Part shown: positions 9,307 through 19,163 of the stretch, piece after piece | Layout: every line of letters begins with the position of its first letter | How positions within the stretch are numbered: the first letter of the stretch is position 1 | NCBI GenBank assembly: GCA_963738835.1 | Contig: CAVTYH010000001.1 | Span: 992,001 to 1,056,000, forward strand | Length of the DNA: 64,000 nucleotides | DNA from: CAVTYH01 sp963738835 | Lineage (GTDB): Bacteria; Planctomycetota; Planctomycetia; Pirellulales; JADZDJ01 | Direction: 5' to 3' | Notes under the pieces: generated by a model | What the model was told of the DNA's origin: nothing | The model's database searches: none | What the model saw: only the letters and a program-made list of their open reading frames with translations | Program-made: the position numbers and the translations under genes

Positions 9307-9543
9307 TCAGCGCCATTTTGTGTACGACATTATCCGAATTCGGGGCACATAAACGTCGAGCAGATGCCTCATGAGCAGGATTGCAAAAAAGGCGACCATG
9401 CACCGCCAGGCGCGCATTAGAGAGTCATTGTTGGCCAGCACTGGACTGTACTGCGGCGCAAACAGCGAGAACCCCATGGCAGCCGCAAAACCAGTGATGA
9501 TTGCAATTGCACCTATAAGGTTGTTTTTAGCGGAGGGTGACAT
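9307..9543 (-). CDS. Small two-helix membrane protein, function unknown
   Basis: 78 residues from the ATG at 9543, chosen because GGGGAGA lies six bases upstream (an earlier in-frame ATG at 9591 lacks this). Two hydrophobic segments are visible: LIGAIAIITGFAAAMGFSLF and RAWRCMVAFFAILLMRHLLD, with a short Asn-rich loop between them and a basic C-terminus (PRIRIMSYTKWR). No catalytic motif is seen. It is a planctomycete-type orphan membrane protein divergent from the next small membrane gene at 9696. Confidence 0.55.
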   Translation of the reverse strand: MSPSAKNNLIGAIAIITGFAAAMGFSLFAPQYSPVLANNDSLMRAWRCMVAFFAILLMRHLLDVYVPRIRIMSYTKWR

Positions 9544-9695
9544 TGGATTTCTCCCCGGAATCGGGTTAAGGCAGGAAAAGGCGAGTGCCACTTAAAGTCT
9601 AGCTCAAACCCACCGCGTGAAGCGAAGTGAGGAAAGTTTTTTGATAAATCCCTTCGGCCCCGGTAAACTGAAAACCCCGTCTCAGGCACACTCCC

Positions 9696-9992
9696 ATGCG
9701 TCTCCGCTTCACCATTCGCGATTTGCTCTCAATGGGGCTCTTACCCGTGGCCGCCGCGGTCATGTTGCTGTTGGATCCCCGTGTTCGCAGGTCATTGGCT
9801 CTTGTCGGCAGCGGGATGATCATCTATGCGGCGGCAACCTGGGTCGCGATCGCGATTTTTATCAAGGCAACGCAGTGGCAGCGGAAAAAAGGAGCACTCG
9901 AATTCTGGCAGCTCACAAAATGGCAACTGGCAATTCTGTTGTTCTTATTGGCAATTCTGTACGGAATCACCAGTGCCTACCAGTTGATTTAA
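9696..9992 (+). CDS. Small membrane protein with the FTIRDLL start
   Basis: 98 residues. MRLRFTIRDLLSMGLLPVAA is the start typical of a large group of planctomycete small membrane proteins (basic head, FTIRDLL, then a helix). Three hydrophobic segments can be seen: about residues 10-27, 33-57 and 76-97. Between the second and third is a basic loop (KATQWQRKKGALEF). The function is unknown and no active-site motif is present. Confidence 0.65.
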   Translation: MRLRFTIRDLLSMGLLPVAAAVMLLLDPRVRRSLALVGSGMIIYAAATWVAIAIFIKATQWQRKKGALEFWQLTKWQLAILLFLLAILYGITSAYQLI

Positions 9993-10086
9993 GAATCCCA
10001 GTAGGAACGAACTAGCCGCACGCTGGCGCAGGACGTGCTCTGTATCGAGGGAACTACTGGCATTCAGCCCAAGCGAAGGCAGCGAG

Positions 10087-10368
10087 CTATTTTTTGAGAA
10101 TGTGCTCCAAATACTTACGGATGTTGACCTTGTCCCATTTACCTCCGCGAGCGGCAAACCAAGCATTTGCGCCTTCGTCGACAAAGGCAGGATTTTCCAA
10201 GCGTGCGATGTTTTTTGTGCTGGCTGGCAATGTCACGGACTCCAACATCGCGTCGCTAGACTGTTCCTCTGGTCCGGGAAAGTGGGTACTGACGAGCGAC
10301 ACCTGCACGTTGTATTCGCCATTGGGAAGTTTCTTTACTTTCCGAATGTGAAGCGTGATGGACGCCAT
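10087..10368 (-). CDS. Conserved hypothetical protein, soluble, 93 residues
   Basis: MASITLHIRKVKKLPNGEYN starts a small protein of alternating hydrophobic/polar strands ending in a basic helix (KWDKVNIRKYLEHILKK). A GGAG six bases before the ATG supports translation. I do not recognise the family. It lies just downstream of, and on the same strand as, the tRNA-Arg gene. Confidence 0.5.
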   Translation of the reverse strand: MASITLHIRKVKKLPNGEYNVQVSLVSTHFPGPEEQSSDAMLESVTLPASTKNIARLENPAFVDEGANAWFAARGGKWDKVNIRKYLEHILKK

Positions 10369-10414
10369 CGCAAACTCCAGTGCTGGGGTAAGCCGGTAAA
10401 CTGCCGTTCCCTAG

Positions 10415-10488
<74 letters not shown>

Positions 10489-10751
10489 TTTAGTCTTTGG
10501 GCAACAGTGTCTGGTCGTTTGATGTCAGATAATTTGAAAATCGACATCAGGCGCCAGACCACCAGACATGCTTCTCGGACATCAATCCTAGCCCATCGGG
10601 TTCGGGCCGAAAAGCGAGATGAAGTGCCGGGAGTTATCTTTGGCGGCGGTGAAGGTATAATTCGCCGCGATTTGATGGAATCCACCGCGCTCTGCCGAGG
10701 CAAGCCGGGTTGCTACAGTTCAGCGAGAAGCACGCTCATTCAATTGTTCGC

Positions 10752-11426
10752 ATGAATTACTTTGCGCATGGTTTTCGGTTTCTCGACGATCCCTATATGC
10801 TGGCCGGGACCGCAGTGCCCGATTGGTTGAGCGTTGTGGATCGGAAAGTGCGAGTTCGGCAGCGGCTGGCGGCGCCGTTTGTGGATGATGCCGATCCACG
10901 TGTGGCGGCCATTGCGCGGGATTGTGCAGCACCATGAGGATGACGCCTGGTTCCATATGAACGATGCCTTCGGCGAGCTGTCTTGGCGACTGACAATGAT
11001 ATGCCGCGATGTGTTGCCCGACGATCCCGGATTCCGACCGAGCTTTCTCGGACACATTCTGGTGGAACTTTTACTGGACGCGGCGCTAGCGAAAGAGAAT
11101 CCGCACGCATTGGAGAGTTATTACAGTTCGTTGAAAGCAATCGACCCTATGGTTGTTGAACACGCGGTAAATCGCATGACGCGCAACCCGTGCAACGACT
11201 GGGTTGGTTCATCCGCCAGTTCTGCGAGATTCGCTTTTTGTGGGATTACGCCGACGATGAACGATTGTTATTCCGACTGAACCAGGTGCTGAGGCGTGTC
11301 CGCTTGGAGACATTGCCGATGCATTTCATCTCGGTCTTGGGCGAAGTGCGCGAGCTCATTGCCTCCGAGGCCAGCCGATTAATTCGCCGTTCGCCCGCCG
11401 CCGATCCAATCCCTGGCACATGCTAA
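10752..11426 (+). CDS. Conserved hypothetical protein, acyl-carrier-protein phosphodiesterase-like (two frame breaks)
   Basis: About 225 residues after repair. MNYFAHGFRFLDDPYMLAGT, AVPDWLSVVDRKVRVR, then IVQHHEDDAWFH and RPSFLGHILVELLLDAALAK make an all-helical protein with conserved His/Asp positions resembling AcpH-type hydrolases and a protein common in planctomycetes. The frame breaks at 10914-10917 (adding GC to GCGC gives ARGIVQHH) and near 11194 (CCGTG instead of CCGGTG joins TRNP to VQRLGWFIRQF). The HD-like pattern of histidines suggests a metal phosphodiesterase, but this is inference. Confidence 0.65.
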
Positions 11427-11508
11427 CGCAACGGCTTATTCTGGGTCCGGCAGACCGGGCATTGCAGTGCCGCAATTCCGCACGCTGTACGCTGAAGGAA
11501 ATTGATCT

Positions 11509-13244
11509 CGCAGCTTGATCGTCCAAGTCAACATCATCTTAGGCCAAAGTGCCGACAGCCAGGGCGTGTTGAGTCTATCCGGCAACGGCGCGCTCAACAT
11601 CGACACCGACGTGCGCATTGGCGACTAAGGCGCAGGAATTTTCAGCCTGAACGACGGCGCCACCTATAGCAGCTTTGGGAATATCACCCTGGGCGAACAG
11701 GCGGGAAGTTTTGGGCAAGTTGACTCCAATACGAATTCCATATTCACGGTTAATGGCAGTTTGACGGTGGGAAAAATCAGTTCCTCTGCTTTGAATGTGA
11801 CCACCGGCGGCTCGATTGTCGCCAGCAGTGCCGTGTTGGGAGAATCTGCTGGCGGTAACGGAATGGTCGCCATTATGGATGCCGGCTCGAAGTGGACAAT
11901 CAACGGCGACCTGACGGTTGGCAAAGCGGGCAGCGCGCAAATCGAAGTGCAAACTGGCGGAACGTTAATGATTGCAAGCCCGAATGTTGTCATCGGCGAA
12001 CTGACGGGCAGCATCGGCGATCTGACGCTTTCCGGGGGCGACGTTCTGTCGGCAAATCGCAATTTAACCGTCGGCGCGAACGGCGGCGGATCTTTTTCAT
12101 TATTCACCAATTCGAATTACACAGCCGGCAACATTACGGCAGGCGAGGGGACCGGCAGCACCGGCGATTTGAACATCGACGGTGGCTCGCAACTGCAAGT
12201 GAGCGGCATCTTCATCGGTGGCAAGCAGGGAACCGCCAACATTAACGTCACGGATGGCGGATCGCTAACCGTGCTGACACAGCCGTTGGTGTTGGCTCAG
12301 CAGCCTGGCAGCGGAGCAACCTTGAATTCCAACGACGCCGGCTCCGTGGTTCACACCACGTCGCTGTACGTGGGAGGCGATGCCGTTCAGCCTGGGGACA
12401 CTGCGTTCGTTTTCACTTATACCCACGGCCATATTTATGTGGCCAACACCTTGCAAACGTGGAATGCCGGAACAGTGAATGTTTCTGTCGGCGGCGGAAT
12501 TACCGTGGGAGATAGTTCCGTCGCAGCCGCGGATGGCGTTCTGCGAATCAACACTGGCGGCACGCTAAGCGGCACAGGTAACATTGTCGGAGGTGTGCTA
12601 AACGCAGCCGGCACAGTGGCACCAGGTCACTCGCCTGGAACATTAACGGTTACCGGGAATTATTCCCAATCGGCCGGCGGCACATTGCAAATTGACGTTG
12701 GCGGCCTGAGGCCGGGAACCCAGTATGATCAATTGAGCGTGACAGGCGCCCTGACATTGGGTGGAACGTTGCAAGTCTGTTTGACCAGCGGTTTCACACC
12801 AGTATTGGGCAACTCGTTTGAAATTCTCGAAGGGGTTCATTCAGCGGTACTTTCTCGAATCTTCAGTTAGCGCCGCTCGGCGGAGATTTGGGACGGAGCA
12901 TTGCGCAACTTTATGTGTCAGGAACTTTGTCGGTCGTCAATATTGGCTTCCAGCCCGGCGATTTCAACCGCGACGGCCAAGTGACTGCCGCCGATGTGCC
13001 GGCCATGCTGCAAGCGCTCACCGATTTGAATGTCTACAAAGCCACCTACTCGTTAACCGATCCACAATTGTTAGCCATCGGCGATTTGAACAATTCCAAC
13101 GCGCTCACGAATGCAGACATCCAAGGTCTGCTCAATCTCGTCGCTGGCTTTGGAAGTGCCGCGAATTCACCTGTGCCGGAGCCGTCGTCAGCGATCTTGG
13201 CGATGCTGGGCGCGCTGACTGTGCCATTTTTCCGCTGTCACTGA
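11509..13244 (+). pseudogene. 5'-truncated exported repeat protein with dockerin and PEP-CTERM-like C-terminus
   Basis: The frame reads as a passenger-type beta-repeat protein (repeats such as LTVGKAGSAQIEVQTGGTL and LTVGANGGGSFSLFTNSNY, about 40-50 residues apart), then an autotransporter-adhesin-like segment, a dockerin-like calcium block (PGDFNRDGQVTAADVPAMLQ, then GDLNNSNALTNADIQGLLNL) and a sorting tail VPEPSSAILAMLGALTVPFF. Three lesions: no start or signal peptide (only about 80 bases separate it from the previous gene and a TGA at 11506 closes the frame), an in-frame TAA at 11626-11628 inside a repeat, and a frame break in a GGGG run near 12830 (removing one G joins EILEG to SFSGTFSNLQLAPLGG). 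The longest intact piece starts at 11761. Confidence 0.75.
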
Positions 13245-13510
13245 ATTCGGAGCGGGCCCTTATCATCGGCCTGCGATTTTGATAGCCCAGCGATTTCCGG
13301 TTGCACTGTAGAGAGTCGATTCGACCTGGCCTCCTGGAACGTGATACGGTAAACACCGCGAACTTGGTGTTAGACCCTCTTTCTCCACCAAACCAATCAC
13401 AACCCCGCGCTAGGGTTTTCGGCATGGTTTTTTAATTCAATTGCCTCTCGGCAACTCAGAGGTTGATTTGTTTCTTTCCAGTTTGACGTTTGGCGGCTAG
13501 AATCGCTGGT

Positions 13511-14092
13511 ATGGCTAAGCGCGACAATCATTACGAAGCCGCTTTTGAAGAGTACCTGCGCGTGCGGCAGATTCCGTATGTGGCGGTCGACGAAACCAAA
13601 CGGGCCTTGCTGGGCGATGCCTCATTGAAAAGTCTCGATTTCATCGTTTCCACCGCGCTAGGGCCCTCGTGGCTGGTGGATATCAAAGGCCGTCGGTTTC
13701 CAACAGGTGGGCAAAAGCAATATTGGAAAAACTGGTCGACCTGCGACGACGTGCGCAGCCTCACCGCCTGGCAGCGGCTGTTCGGTCCGGCATTTTGCGG
13801 ACTGTTCGTGTTTGCTTACGACATCGTGGGCGATCGCGCGCCGCTGGCGCAAGACAAGTTGTTCGAACATCGCGGGCGGCTCTACGGCTTTGTCGGCGTG
13901 AAGCTTGACGAATATGCGGCCCGGGCCCGACGCATTTCCACCGCCTGGGACACCCTGTCGATGTCCACCCAGCAGTTCCGCCGATTGGCCGCGCCGGTGG
14001 AGGAATTGTTTTGCCAGACAGAACCGCGCAAACTGGAATCGGTGTCTCACGAAGTGGAGCACGACCTCGATTTTAAGACGGCTAATTCATAA
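13511..14092 (+). CDS. HYExAFE family protein
   Basis: 193 residues from the ATG at 13511. The N-terminus MAKRDNHYEAAFEEYLRVRQ carries the family-defining HYEAAFE motif, followed by SLDFIVSTALGPSWLVDIKG, where D and DIKG resemble the D...(D/E)xK core of PD-(D/E)xK nucleases: His/Glu at the start, Asp in LDFIV, and D-I-K in VDIKGRRFP. That makes a small nuclease-like fold plausible, but activity is unproven. The family is essentially planctomycete. The next gene starts 13 bases later. Confidence 0.85.
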   Translation: MAKRDNHYEAAFEEYLRVRQIPYVAVDETKRALLGDASLKSLDFIVSTALGPSWLVDIKGRRFPTGGQKQYWKNWSTCDDVRSLTAWQRLFGPAFCGLFVFAYDIVGDRAPLAQDKLFEHRGRLYGFVGVKLDEYAARARRISTAWDTLSMSTQQFRRLAAPVEELFCQTEPRKLESVSHEVEHDLDFKTANS

Positions 14093-14105
14093 AGGATCCG
14101 CGAGG

Positions 14106-14345
14106 ATGTTTAGTCTGAATGCAAAAGATCGCTGGCGTCGCGGGGCGCTGTTTGGTGTCAGCTTGGCCACGGCCGTCGGTTGGCCGGCCTCGGCATTCGC
14201 CCAGCCGGCGATAGCGCCGCCGGGTCATGCCGATGTGGTTCCCGCCGTCTTGGTGTTCTTCGGCGTGGTGTTGGGTTTGATTCTGGTTTGCCGCTCGTCG
14301 GGCCGCACCGCCGAGATGAAGCTAGAAGAACTTGACGACGAGTAA
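14106..14345 (+). CDS. Small exported/membrane protein, function unknown
   Basis: 79 residues starting at ATG 14106, 13 bases behind the HYExAFE gene, so probably in the same transcript. A signal-like segment (RRGALFGVSLATAVGWPASAFAQ) with a plausible AFA/Q cleavage site is followed by a single membrane helix (VVPAVLVFFGVVLGLILVCR) and an acidic tail (EMKLEELDDE). No family recognised. Confidence 0.6.
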   Translation: MFSLNAKDRWRRGALFGVSLATAVGWPASAFAQPAIAPPGHADVVPAVLVFFGVVLGLILVCRSSGRTAEMKLEELDDE

Positions 14346-14528
14346 GCCAATTCTTCACGCTGTAGGAGGCAACTTCTGTCGCCGACCTTCCACTCGCAGG
14401 CTTCGCTCCCATTTGGCATGGTGAGAGCCGTCGAGTTGACATTCGCCACTTGACGCCCCGTCGCGATCCGATCAAATTGACCAAAGCCATTCATACACTG
14501 ATGGTTCAGTTGGTGCATGAAGTTCCAA

Positions 14529-14602
14529 GGGCGGTTAGCTCAGTTGGTTAGAGCACTAGCTCGACAAGCTAGGGGTCACAAGTTCAAGTCTTGTACCGCC
14601 CA
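14529..14602 (+). tRNA. tRNA-Val (anticodon GAC)
   Basis: Starts GGGCGGTTAGCTCAGTTGGT; the acceptor GGGCGGT pairs with ACCGCCC at 14595-14601. The anticodon arm CTAGC-TCGACAA-GCTAG gives GAC, reading GUC/GUU valine codons. The T-arm has GTTCAAGTC. 74 bases with no encoded CCA. The 286 bases that follow contain no gene; a 9-bp inverted repeat (AGGACACTG, 14630 and 14669) is the only structure there. Confidence 0.96.
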
Positions 14603-14888
14603 TCTGTACGGTTGACCGGTGATGACCAGAGGACACTGTAAAGTACTTTCCTGATTTAGAAGTTTATTCAGTGTCCTTTGGTGGAGTCTGGTTCGCTTCT
14701 TATTGCGCCGCAATGTGCGCCGCTTTGGCGAAGTGACTCATCTTGCCAAGCTAGATCTACTCCGCAAGCCTTTGTTTGTCGACGATATCAAAATGTTTGC
14801 ATCTGGCTTTTGCGGGGGTTAAGTTGATCGTGGAACACGACCAACCACAATTGTCGGTCTGTCTCGGAACAGATTATTTTCTCGGTTT

Positions 14889-15746
14889 ATGAGGCGCACG
14901 ATGAGTGCTGGCCATGCTACTTACCAGGGTTTCGTTTTGCGCACTGTGTCGATGGTGATCGTGGCCACAATGGCGAGTGTTGCAATCGAAACTCCAGTGC
15001 AGGCAACTCTGCTCTACGCTGAGCCGTTTAATTATCCTAACGGCGATCTGGTGAACGGCACCAATGGTCCGAATATGCCCAATCCACCATTCTGGATTGG
15101 TACGAACGCGGGTTTTAATGGAGTGCCTTCGCATCGCGTTCAAGTGGTAAACGGCGTGATGCATATCAGTCCGGGAACTCCAAGTTATGAGGATCCCAAT
15201 TTGCCGTCCGGAAGTACTTTGGGCCAAGGACAGACATGGTACGCAGGGTACGACCTGATCGTGCAGAGTGAATCGGGCTCGGGGCAAAACGAGCTGTCAC
15301 GTTTTTTCCTAGATCAGAGTCAATTTGCAGCAGGGTTTTATGTAACGACTACGTTCAGCACTCCAGCGATGCCACGCACAACCTATGAAGTGGGACTCGA
15401 TGCCCCAGGCCCCGATGCGCCATTTCCTGCTCAACTCTCTTTTGGCGTGCCGTACCGTGTTGTCATATCGTACACCTTGAATCCAGATAATAATCCGACG
15501 ACCGATGATTCGTTCGCGCAGCTTTGGGTCGATCCGATTGACGAGAGCAGCCCATCCGTCACGGCTTTGACATCCAGCGTGGCCGTGACGTCGTTTGGTT
15601 TTCGCTGGCCAGTACTCAATGGTTCAACTGACCGGCTGATTGACAATTTGATTCTCGCAACATCATTCGCAGAAGCTGTCCCCGAACCTTCCACCATCAT
15701 GCTGTTAGCCCTCGGCACTATAGGGTTGCTGTTTGCACGTCGGTGA
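14889..15746 (+). CDS. PEP-CTERM sorting-domain exported protein
   Basis: 285 residues. A long N-region and hydrophobic signal (FVLRTVSMVIVATMASVAIE) precede a secreted beta-sandwich-like domain (LLYAEPFNYPNGDLVNGTNG; a laminin-G/concanavalin-like look is suggested but not certain). The C-terminus EAVPEPSTIMLLALGTIGLL ending FARR is a textbook PEP-CTERM signal: PEP motif, hydrophobic helix, basic end, handled by an exosortase at the cell surface. Starts at 14889 or 14901 are both possible. It stands alone after tRNA-Val. Confidence 0.85.
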   Translation: MRRTMSAGHATYQGFVLRTVSMVIVATMASVAIETPVQATLLYAEPFNYPNGDLVNGTNGPNMPNPPFWIGTNAGFNGVPSHRVQVVNGVMHISPGTPSYEDPNLPSGSTLGQGQTWYAGYDLIVQSESGSGQNELSRFFLDQSQFAAGFYVTTTFSTPAMPRTTYEVGLDAPGPDAPFPAQLSFGVPYRVVISYTLNPDNNPTTDDSFAQLWVDPIDESSPSVTALTSSVAVTSFGFRWPVLNGSTDRLIDNLILATSFAEAVPEPSTIMLLALGTIGLLFARR

Positions 15747-15830
15747 TTCTTTGTTCGGTGATCCCATGCACAACTTGCTTTATCTCCGGCTGCTATGATT
15801 GATGGGTTTCCTGGGATTCTGGAATGACAA

Positions 15831-16028
15831 TTACGGGCCGTTTGATCTATTCGGTTTGTTTACGTTTGCCGGCTTAGGCATCTCCAAATCGAAGTCGCTA
15901 TTTTCCCCTGGGGTGATGGATTTCGCGATGGGTTTTGGTCCACCGTTTGCATCTACTTTCCGAAAGGGCTTATCCGTCTGATTTTTTCCTGCCATTTTCT
16001 TTATGCGGATGCCGGGCATTTTTCTCAT
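15831..16028 (-). CDS. Possible small protein coupled to the HD gene
   Basis: 65 residues, basic at the N-terminus (MRKMPGIRIKKMAGKNQTDK) and Pro/Asn-rich at the end. Its ATG overlaps the stop of the HD-domain gene (ATGA at 16025-16028), an arrangement common for translational coupling. There is no family match I recognise and no hydrophobic core, and a hydrophobic frame on the opposite strand (15799-15981) is an alternative, so this is a weak call. Confidence 0.3.
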   Translation of the reverse strand: MRKMPGIRIKKMAGKNQTDKPFRKVDANGGPKPIAKSITPGENSDFDLEMPKPANVNKPNRSNGP

Positions 16029-17357
16029 CCCATCCGCGCGATGGCTTGGCTGATGAGGTCGGTGGAATTTGGGAGTTGGCGCAGGTCGTCGGCGAGGCGG
16101 GGATGCACGAAGATGCGGACGCGTTTGACGTAATCGTCGAACCGGCCCGTGGCGAGGGTTTGCACGACGGGCGAAACTTCGGCCAGCGGTCGATAACGCT
16201 GTTCCTTGGGAAAAAAGATATCGACGCTAAACTCGACTTCCCGCTTCATGGGCGGAGCGTCGAACAGCACTTCATGCGGTGCAATCCGACGGCCCAGTGC
16301 CGTGCTGGCCACGGCGGCGAACTGTTCACTGCATTGCGTCAGCCAGGCATACGGACGCCGGGCCAGCTGGTCGTACAATTCGCGTTCTTGAAAAAAACTG
16401 AATTGGGCCAACCGCTTGTAAAGCCGCCGGGTCGGGCCGAACAGCCCTTCCAGCAATTCGCCGGCGCCGCTACCGGCGGCGGCGCAGTTGCAGTTCGTCG
16501 ATCATCGGGCCATCGGTCAATCGAAACAGCGCATCTAACTCGACCGTGCCGTGCAGCAGAAAAAACGCGCGCTGCAGCATCGCCGTGGCCGCGCGCACGG
16601 CATGGTGCCAGTACACTTCGCTGAACATGATGTAACGTGCAAAGATCAGCATCTCGGCGGCCGTCTTGCCTTTATCGGTAATCGCCAACCCATCGCCGGC
16701 CGCATTCAGACACAAGCTGCCGATGAGCCGTTGCTGATCGAAGTGCCGGCCATAAGGCACGCCGGCGTGCAGGCTGTCGCGTTGCAGGTAGTCCATCTTG
16801 TCGATGTCGATCGGGCCGGAGAGCAGGCTCGTTAAGATTTTGGAGCGCAGGTCGCGCGGCTTTTCCGAGAGCAGCGACACCACATCGCGCGGATTGATTT
16901 TCCATTCGTCGCGCAGCACATCGGCGATTTCGCCTTCCAGCAGAAAACTATTGGCGAACAGCTCGTGATGCGGCACGCCGGGCAGGCGCAAATCTTCGAG
17001 GGGATGACAGAACGGCCAGTGGCCCAAATCATGCAGCAAAGCCGCCACGAGAAATAGCTCGGCATCGTCCGAGGTAATCGCAGCGGCGAATCGCTCGTCG
17101 TACGATAGTTGCTGCAAATATAAAAGCGCCAGCCGATAGACGCCCAGCGAATGCTCGAACCGCGTATGATTGGCCGCCGGATAAACCAGCGCGACCAAAC
17201 CCACCTGGCTGACACTAGCCAGGCGGCGAAATTCCGGCGTGTCAATCAGATGGCGAACCCGCTCGGTCAGAGGCACATCCAACTCCGGCGGAATGCGCAC
17301 CTGCGATTTTCGCGCGGCGAGTCCGGTCAGTTCAGGAATATCGCGAAAGGAAGACAC
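16025..17357 (-). CDS. HD-domain metal-dependent phosphohydrolase, dNTPase-like (one frame break)
   Basis: About 444 residues after repair. The HD superfamily residues are clear: AANHTRFEHSLGVYRLALLY (H...R.EHS), LVAALLHDLGHWPFCHPLED (the HD pair) and SGPIDIDKMDYLQRDSLHAG (distal Asp). This is the YdhJ/SAMHD1-like group that hydrolyses dNTPs or related nucleotides. The frame is lost at 16482-16485; adding one GC to GCGC joins DELQLRAAAG to the C-terminal helical part (ELLEGLFGPTRRLYKRLAQF). A small frame at 16028 is coupled to its stop codon. Confidence 0.85.
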
Positions 17358-17436
17358 GCCAATTAAGAGTCGCGGCGAGGGATTAGGATAAAGCGGTCAG
17401 AGCCGCTTGCGGTTTAGCGAATTTCTGACGTGGTAT

Positions 17437-18113
17437 TCACAACGCCGTCAAACCCATCGTCAGCCGGAGCAAAACACAAACGGCGACATACAACGCATAA
17501 TGGAAAAATCCGCTGCCGAAATCCAAATCGAGCGAGCTCAGCGCGGTCAGCGAGCCAATGACCACGGGCGGAATAGCCATGATCAACATTTGAAATGTTT
17601 CCAGCGTGCCATCGCTTCCGGCCAGAAAATGCTTCATGCCCCAAATCGCCGCCCAAAGTCCGGCATAAACTGCAGAACAAATTGCCACGCGGACGAGCAA
17701 CTCTCCGCCTCGATACGGTTCTAACTCCTGATTGCGTAGAAAACTGTAGCCCCCCATGACTAAGGGCGGAGCAAGCACCGTTGCCCCAGCGCCAGCACAA
17801 TCGGTGACGATTTCAAATCGCTGGAGCGCAGCACGAATGCCACGGCAAACGCCAACAGCACTGCTACCAACACGCCGACCAACAGAACCGGCTGCACTTT
17901 GGTCTCGACTCGGGCGATCGGTTTCAGCACCGGCCGGCCTTTGGCGTCCTTGCTGCCGCCGAATTCCTCCGGCGCGTGAATTTTCACCTCATCTTCAAGG
18001 GCCGGGATGTTGATCAGGCCCTTGCACTTCGGGCACGGACCTTGCTTGCCGGCGAACTTTTCGCTCACCTGAAATCGTGCGTGGCAGCTAGGGCAGACAA
18101 CAACGATCGCCAT
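17437..18113 (-). CDS. Zinc-ribbon (MJ0042-type) membrane protein (one frame break)
   Basis: About 226 residues. The start MAIVVVCPSCHARFQVSEKF with later CPKCKG forms a CxxC...CxxC zinc ribbon, then an acidic linker, a helix (VLLVGVLVAVLLAFAVAFVL) and, in the other frame, several further membrane helices (VAICSAVYAGLWAAIWGM, MLIMAIPPVVIGSLTALSSL, HYALYVAVCVLLRLTMGL). A missing G in a GGGG run near 17780 separates the two halves (IVLALG to ATVLAPPLV). Function unknown. The domain layout is typical of planctomycetes. Confidence 0.65.
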
Positions 18114-18288
18114 AAATTCAGTCGGCAAAGCCTGAAGGGGACGGTGAAAACCTTTAGTGTCGACTTCGCAGAAGTTCAAGTCAAGGAGACCGTGGGTGCC
18201 AGGTTCTTGTTGTAGAAGCGCATCGATTGAACTACGATTGCGATAGGGATTTTCATTGCGGTCGCTGCGCCGAACGCGGGGGGGTAGG

Positions 18289-18347
18289 TCAGACTTTAGC
18301 CTGTCACGAGGCAGCGTGCGAACTTGTTTGTCAGGCTAAAGCCTGAC
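18289..18347. repeat. Palindromic repeat B, two copies in opposite orientation
   Basis: GTCAGGCTAAAGCCTGAC at 18330-18347 is a perfect palindrome apart from its centre; an imperfect inverted copy (GTCAGACTTTAGCCTGTC) begins at 18289. The pair ends 8 bases before the gene at 18356. A longer copy is at 56851-56874. Paired inverted copies resemble REP doublets. Confidence 0.6.
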
Positions 18348-18355
18348 CTGCTGAA

Positions 18356-19060
18356 ATGGCACTGGAATTCAATTGCCCGAACGGACATCGCATTGTTTGC
18401 CAGGAAGAACTTGCTGGCCGCGACGCGAAGTGCCCCAAGTGCGGCGTGGCCTTTCGAATTCCCAGCAACAGCGGCGCTACGGCTGTAAGACTGGCGGGCG
18501 TCGCGAGCGGCCCGGTTCCAGTGACGGCGACTGGCGGCCCAGGCGAGTCGAGTTTGAACAACCTTGGCGCTCCGCGCTCGCTGCCAGAAAACAGCATCGT
18601 GTTTCTCTGCCCCAACGGGCATCGCTTGAATGGGCCGGCGCGATTGCAAGGTCAGGCTGGCCAGTGTCCCCATTGCGGCGCACGATTTTTGGTGCCGATC
18701 ATGTCGGAAACGGAACCGGTGGAAGAAGTCGATCTCGCGAACATTTCCGACCGCGAACTGGAACCAGTCAGCACGGGTGTCGATCCCGATCCAACGTTAC
18801 GACCGGTTCATTCGCTGTGTCAGTTGATGCGGAAGTTATGGGATGAGAAAAATCAGGGCGGAGTGATTGAACTTTACCTGGACGGCGGCGCGATGTTGGT
18901 GCCTGATTGGTTCGACGAGAGGCTGTCGCGCCAATCGCACGGGCTGTTTGCCTCGCAGGCTGCGGATGGAACCGTGACGATGACAGCCATTGCCTGGGAC
19001 AAAGTCGCGCACATCGTGGTGCGAAATGTGGAAGGCTTGCCGGAGGGCATGTTTGAGTGA
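18356..19060 (+). CDS. Double zinc-ribbon protein, function unknown
   Basis: 234 residues. Two similar zinc ribbons: FNCPNGHRIVCQEELAGRDA with CPKCG (residues about 5-33), and FLCPNGHRLNGPARLQGQAG with CPHCG (about 83-112). A Ser/Gly-rich linker lies between them. The C-terminal part (GVIELYLDGGAMLVPDWFDE onward, about residues 165-234) is a mixed alpha/beta domain I do not recognise. The MJ0042-like ribbons are usually small binding modules; no enzyme motif is visible. It is divergent from the related zinc-ribbon membrane protein at 18113, with repeat B between them. Confidence 0.7.
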   Translation: MALEFNCPNGHRIVCQEELAGRDAKCPKCGVAFRIPSNSGATAVRLAGVASGPVPVTATGGPGESSLNNLGAPRSLPENSIVFLCPNGHRLNGPARLQGQAGQCPHCGARFLVPIMSETEPVEEVDLANISDRELEPVSTGVDPDPTLRPVHSLCQLMRKLWDEKNQGGVIELYLDGGAMLVPDWFDERLSRQSHGLFASQAADGTVTMTAIAWDKVAHIVVRNVEGLPEGMFE

Positions 19061-19106
19061 GGAAAGCTATTGCCAATGAGCCACGAGTTATTTGCAGAGG
19101 AAAAAG

Positions 19107-19136
19107 AAAGCCCAGGGGTTGCAACCCCTGGGCTTT
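19107..19136. terminator. Palindromic repeat A, copy 2
   Basis: AAAGCCCAGGGGTTGC and its reverse complement form a perfect 30-base palindrome. It lies between two convergent genes (zinc-ribbon protein and cytochrome-like protein), with A-rich sequence on the left and TTT on the right, fitting intrinsic termination in both directions. Confidence 0.78.
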
Positions 19137-19163
19137 ATGGGTTTGGCTAATTGAGTTCTCGCT

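Noticed and set aside
13390..13435. Possible intrinsic terminator after the decayed surface-protein gene
   Set aside because: Only a weak AACCC/GGGTT stem with a broken T-run; not distinguishable from chance.
14630..14677. Inverted repeat AGGACACTG after tRNA-Val as a possible attachment site
   Set aside because: The tRNA 3' end is not repeated nearby and no integrase or mobile gene follows.
15799..15981. Hydrophobic 60-residue plus-strand frame opposite the candidate small protein
   Set aside because: No ribosome-binding site; the minus-strand frame at 15831-16028 is slightly better because of the ATGA overlap, though neither is secure.
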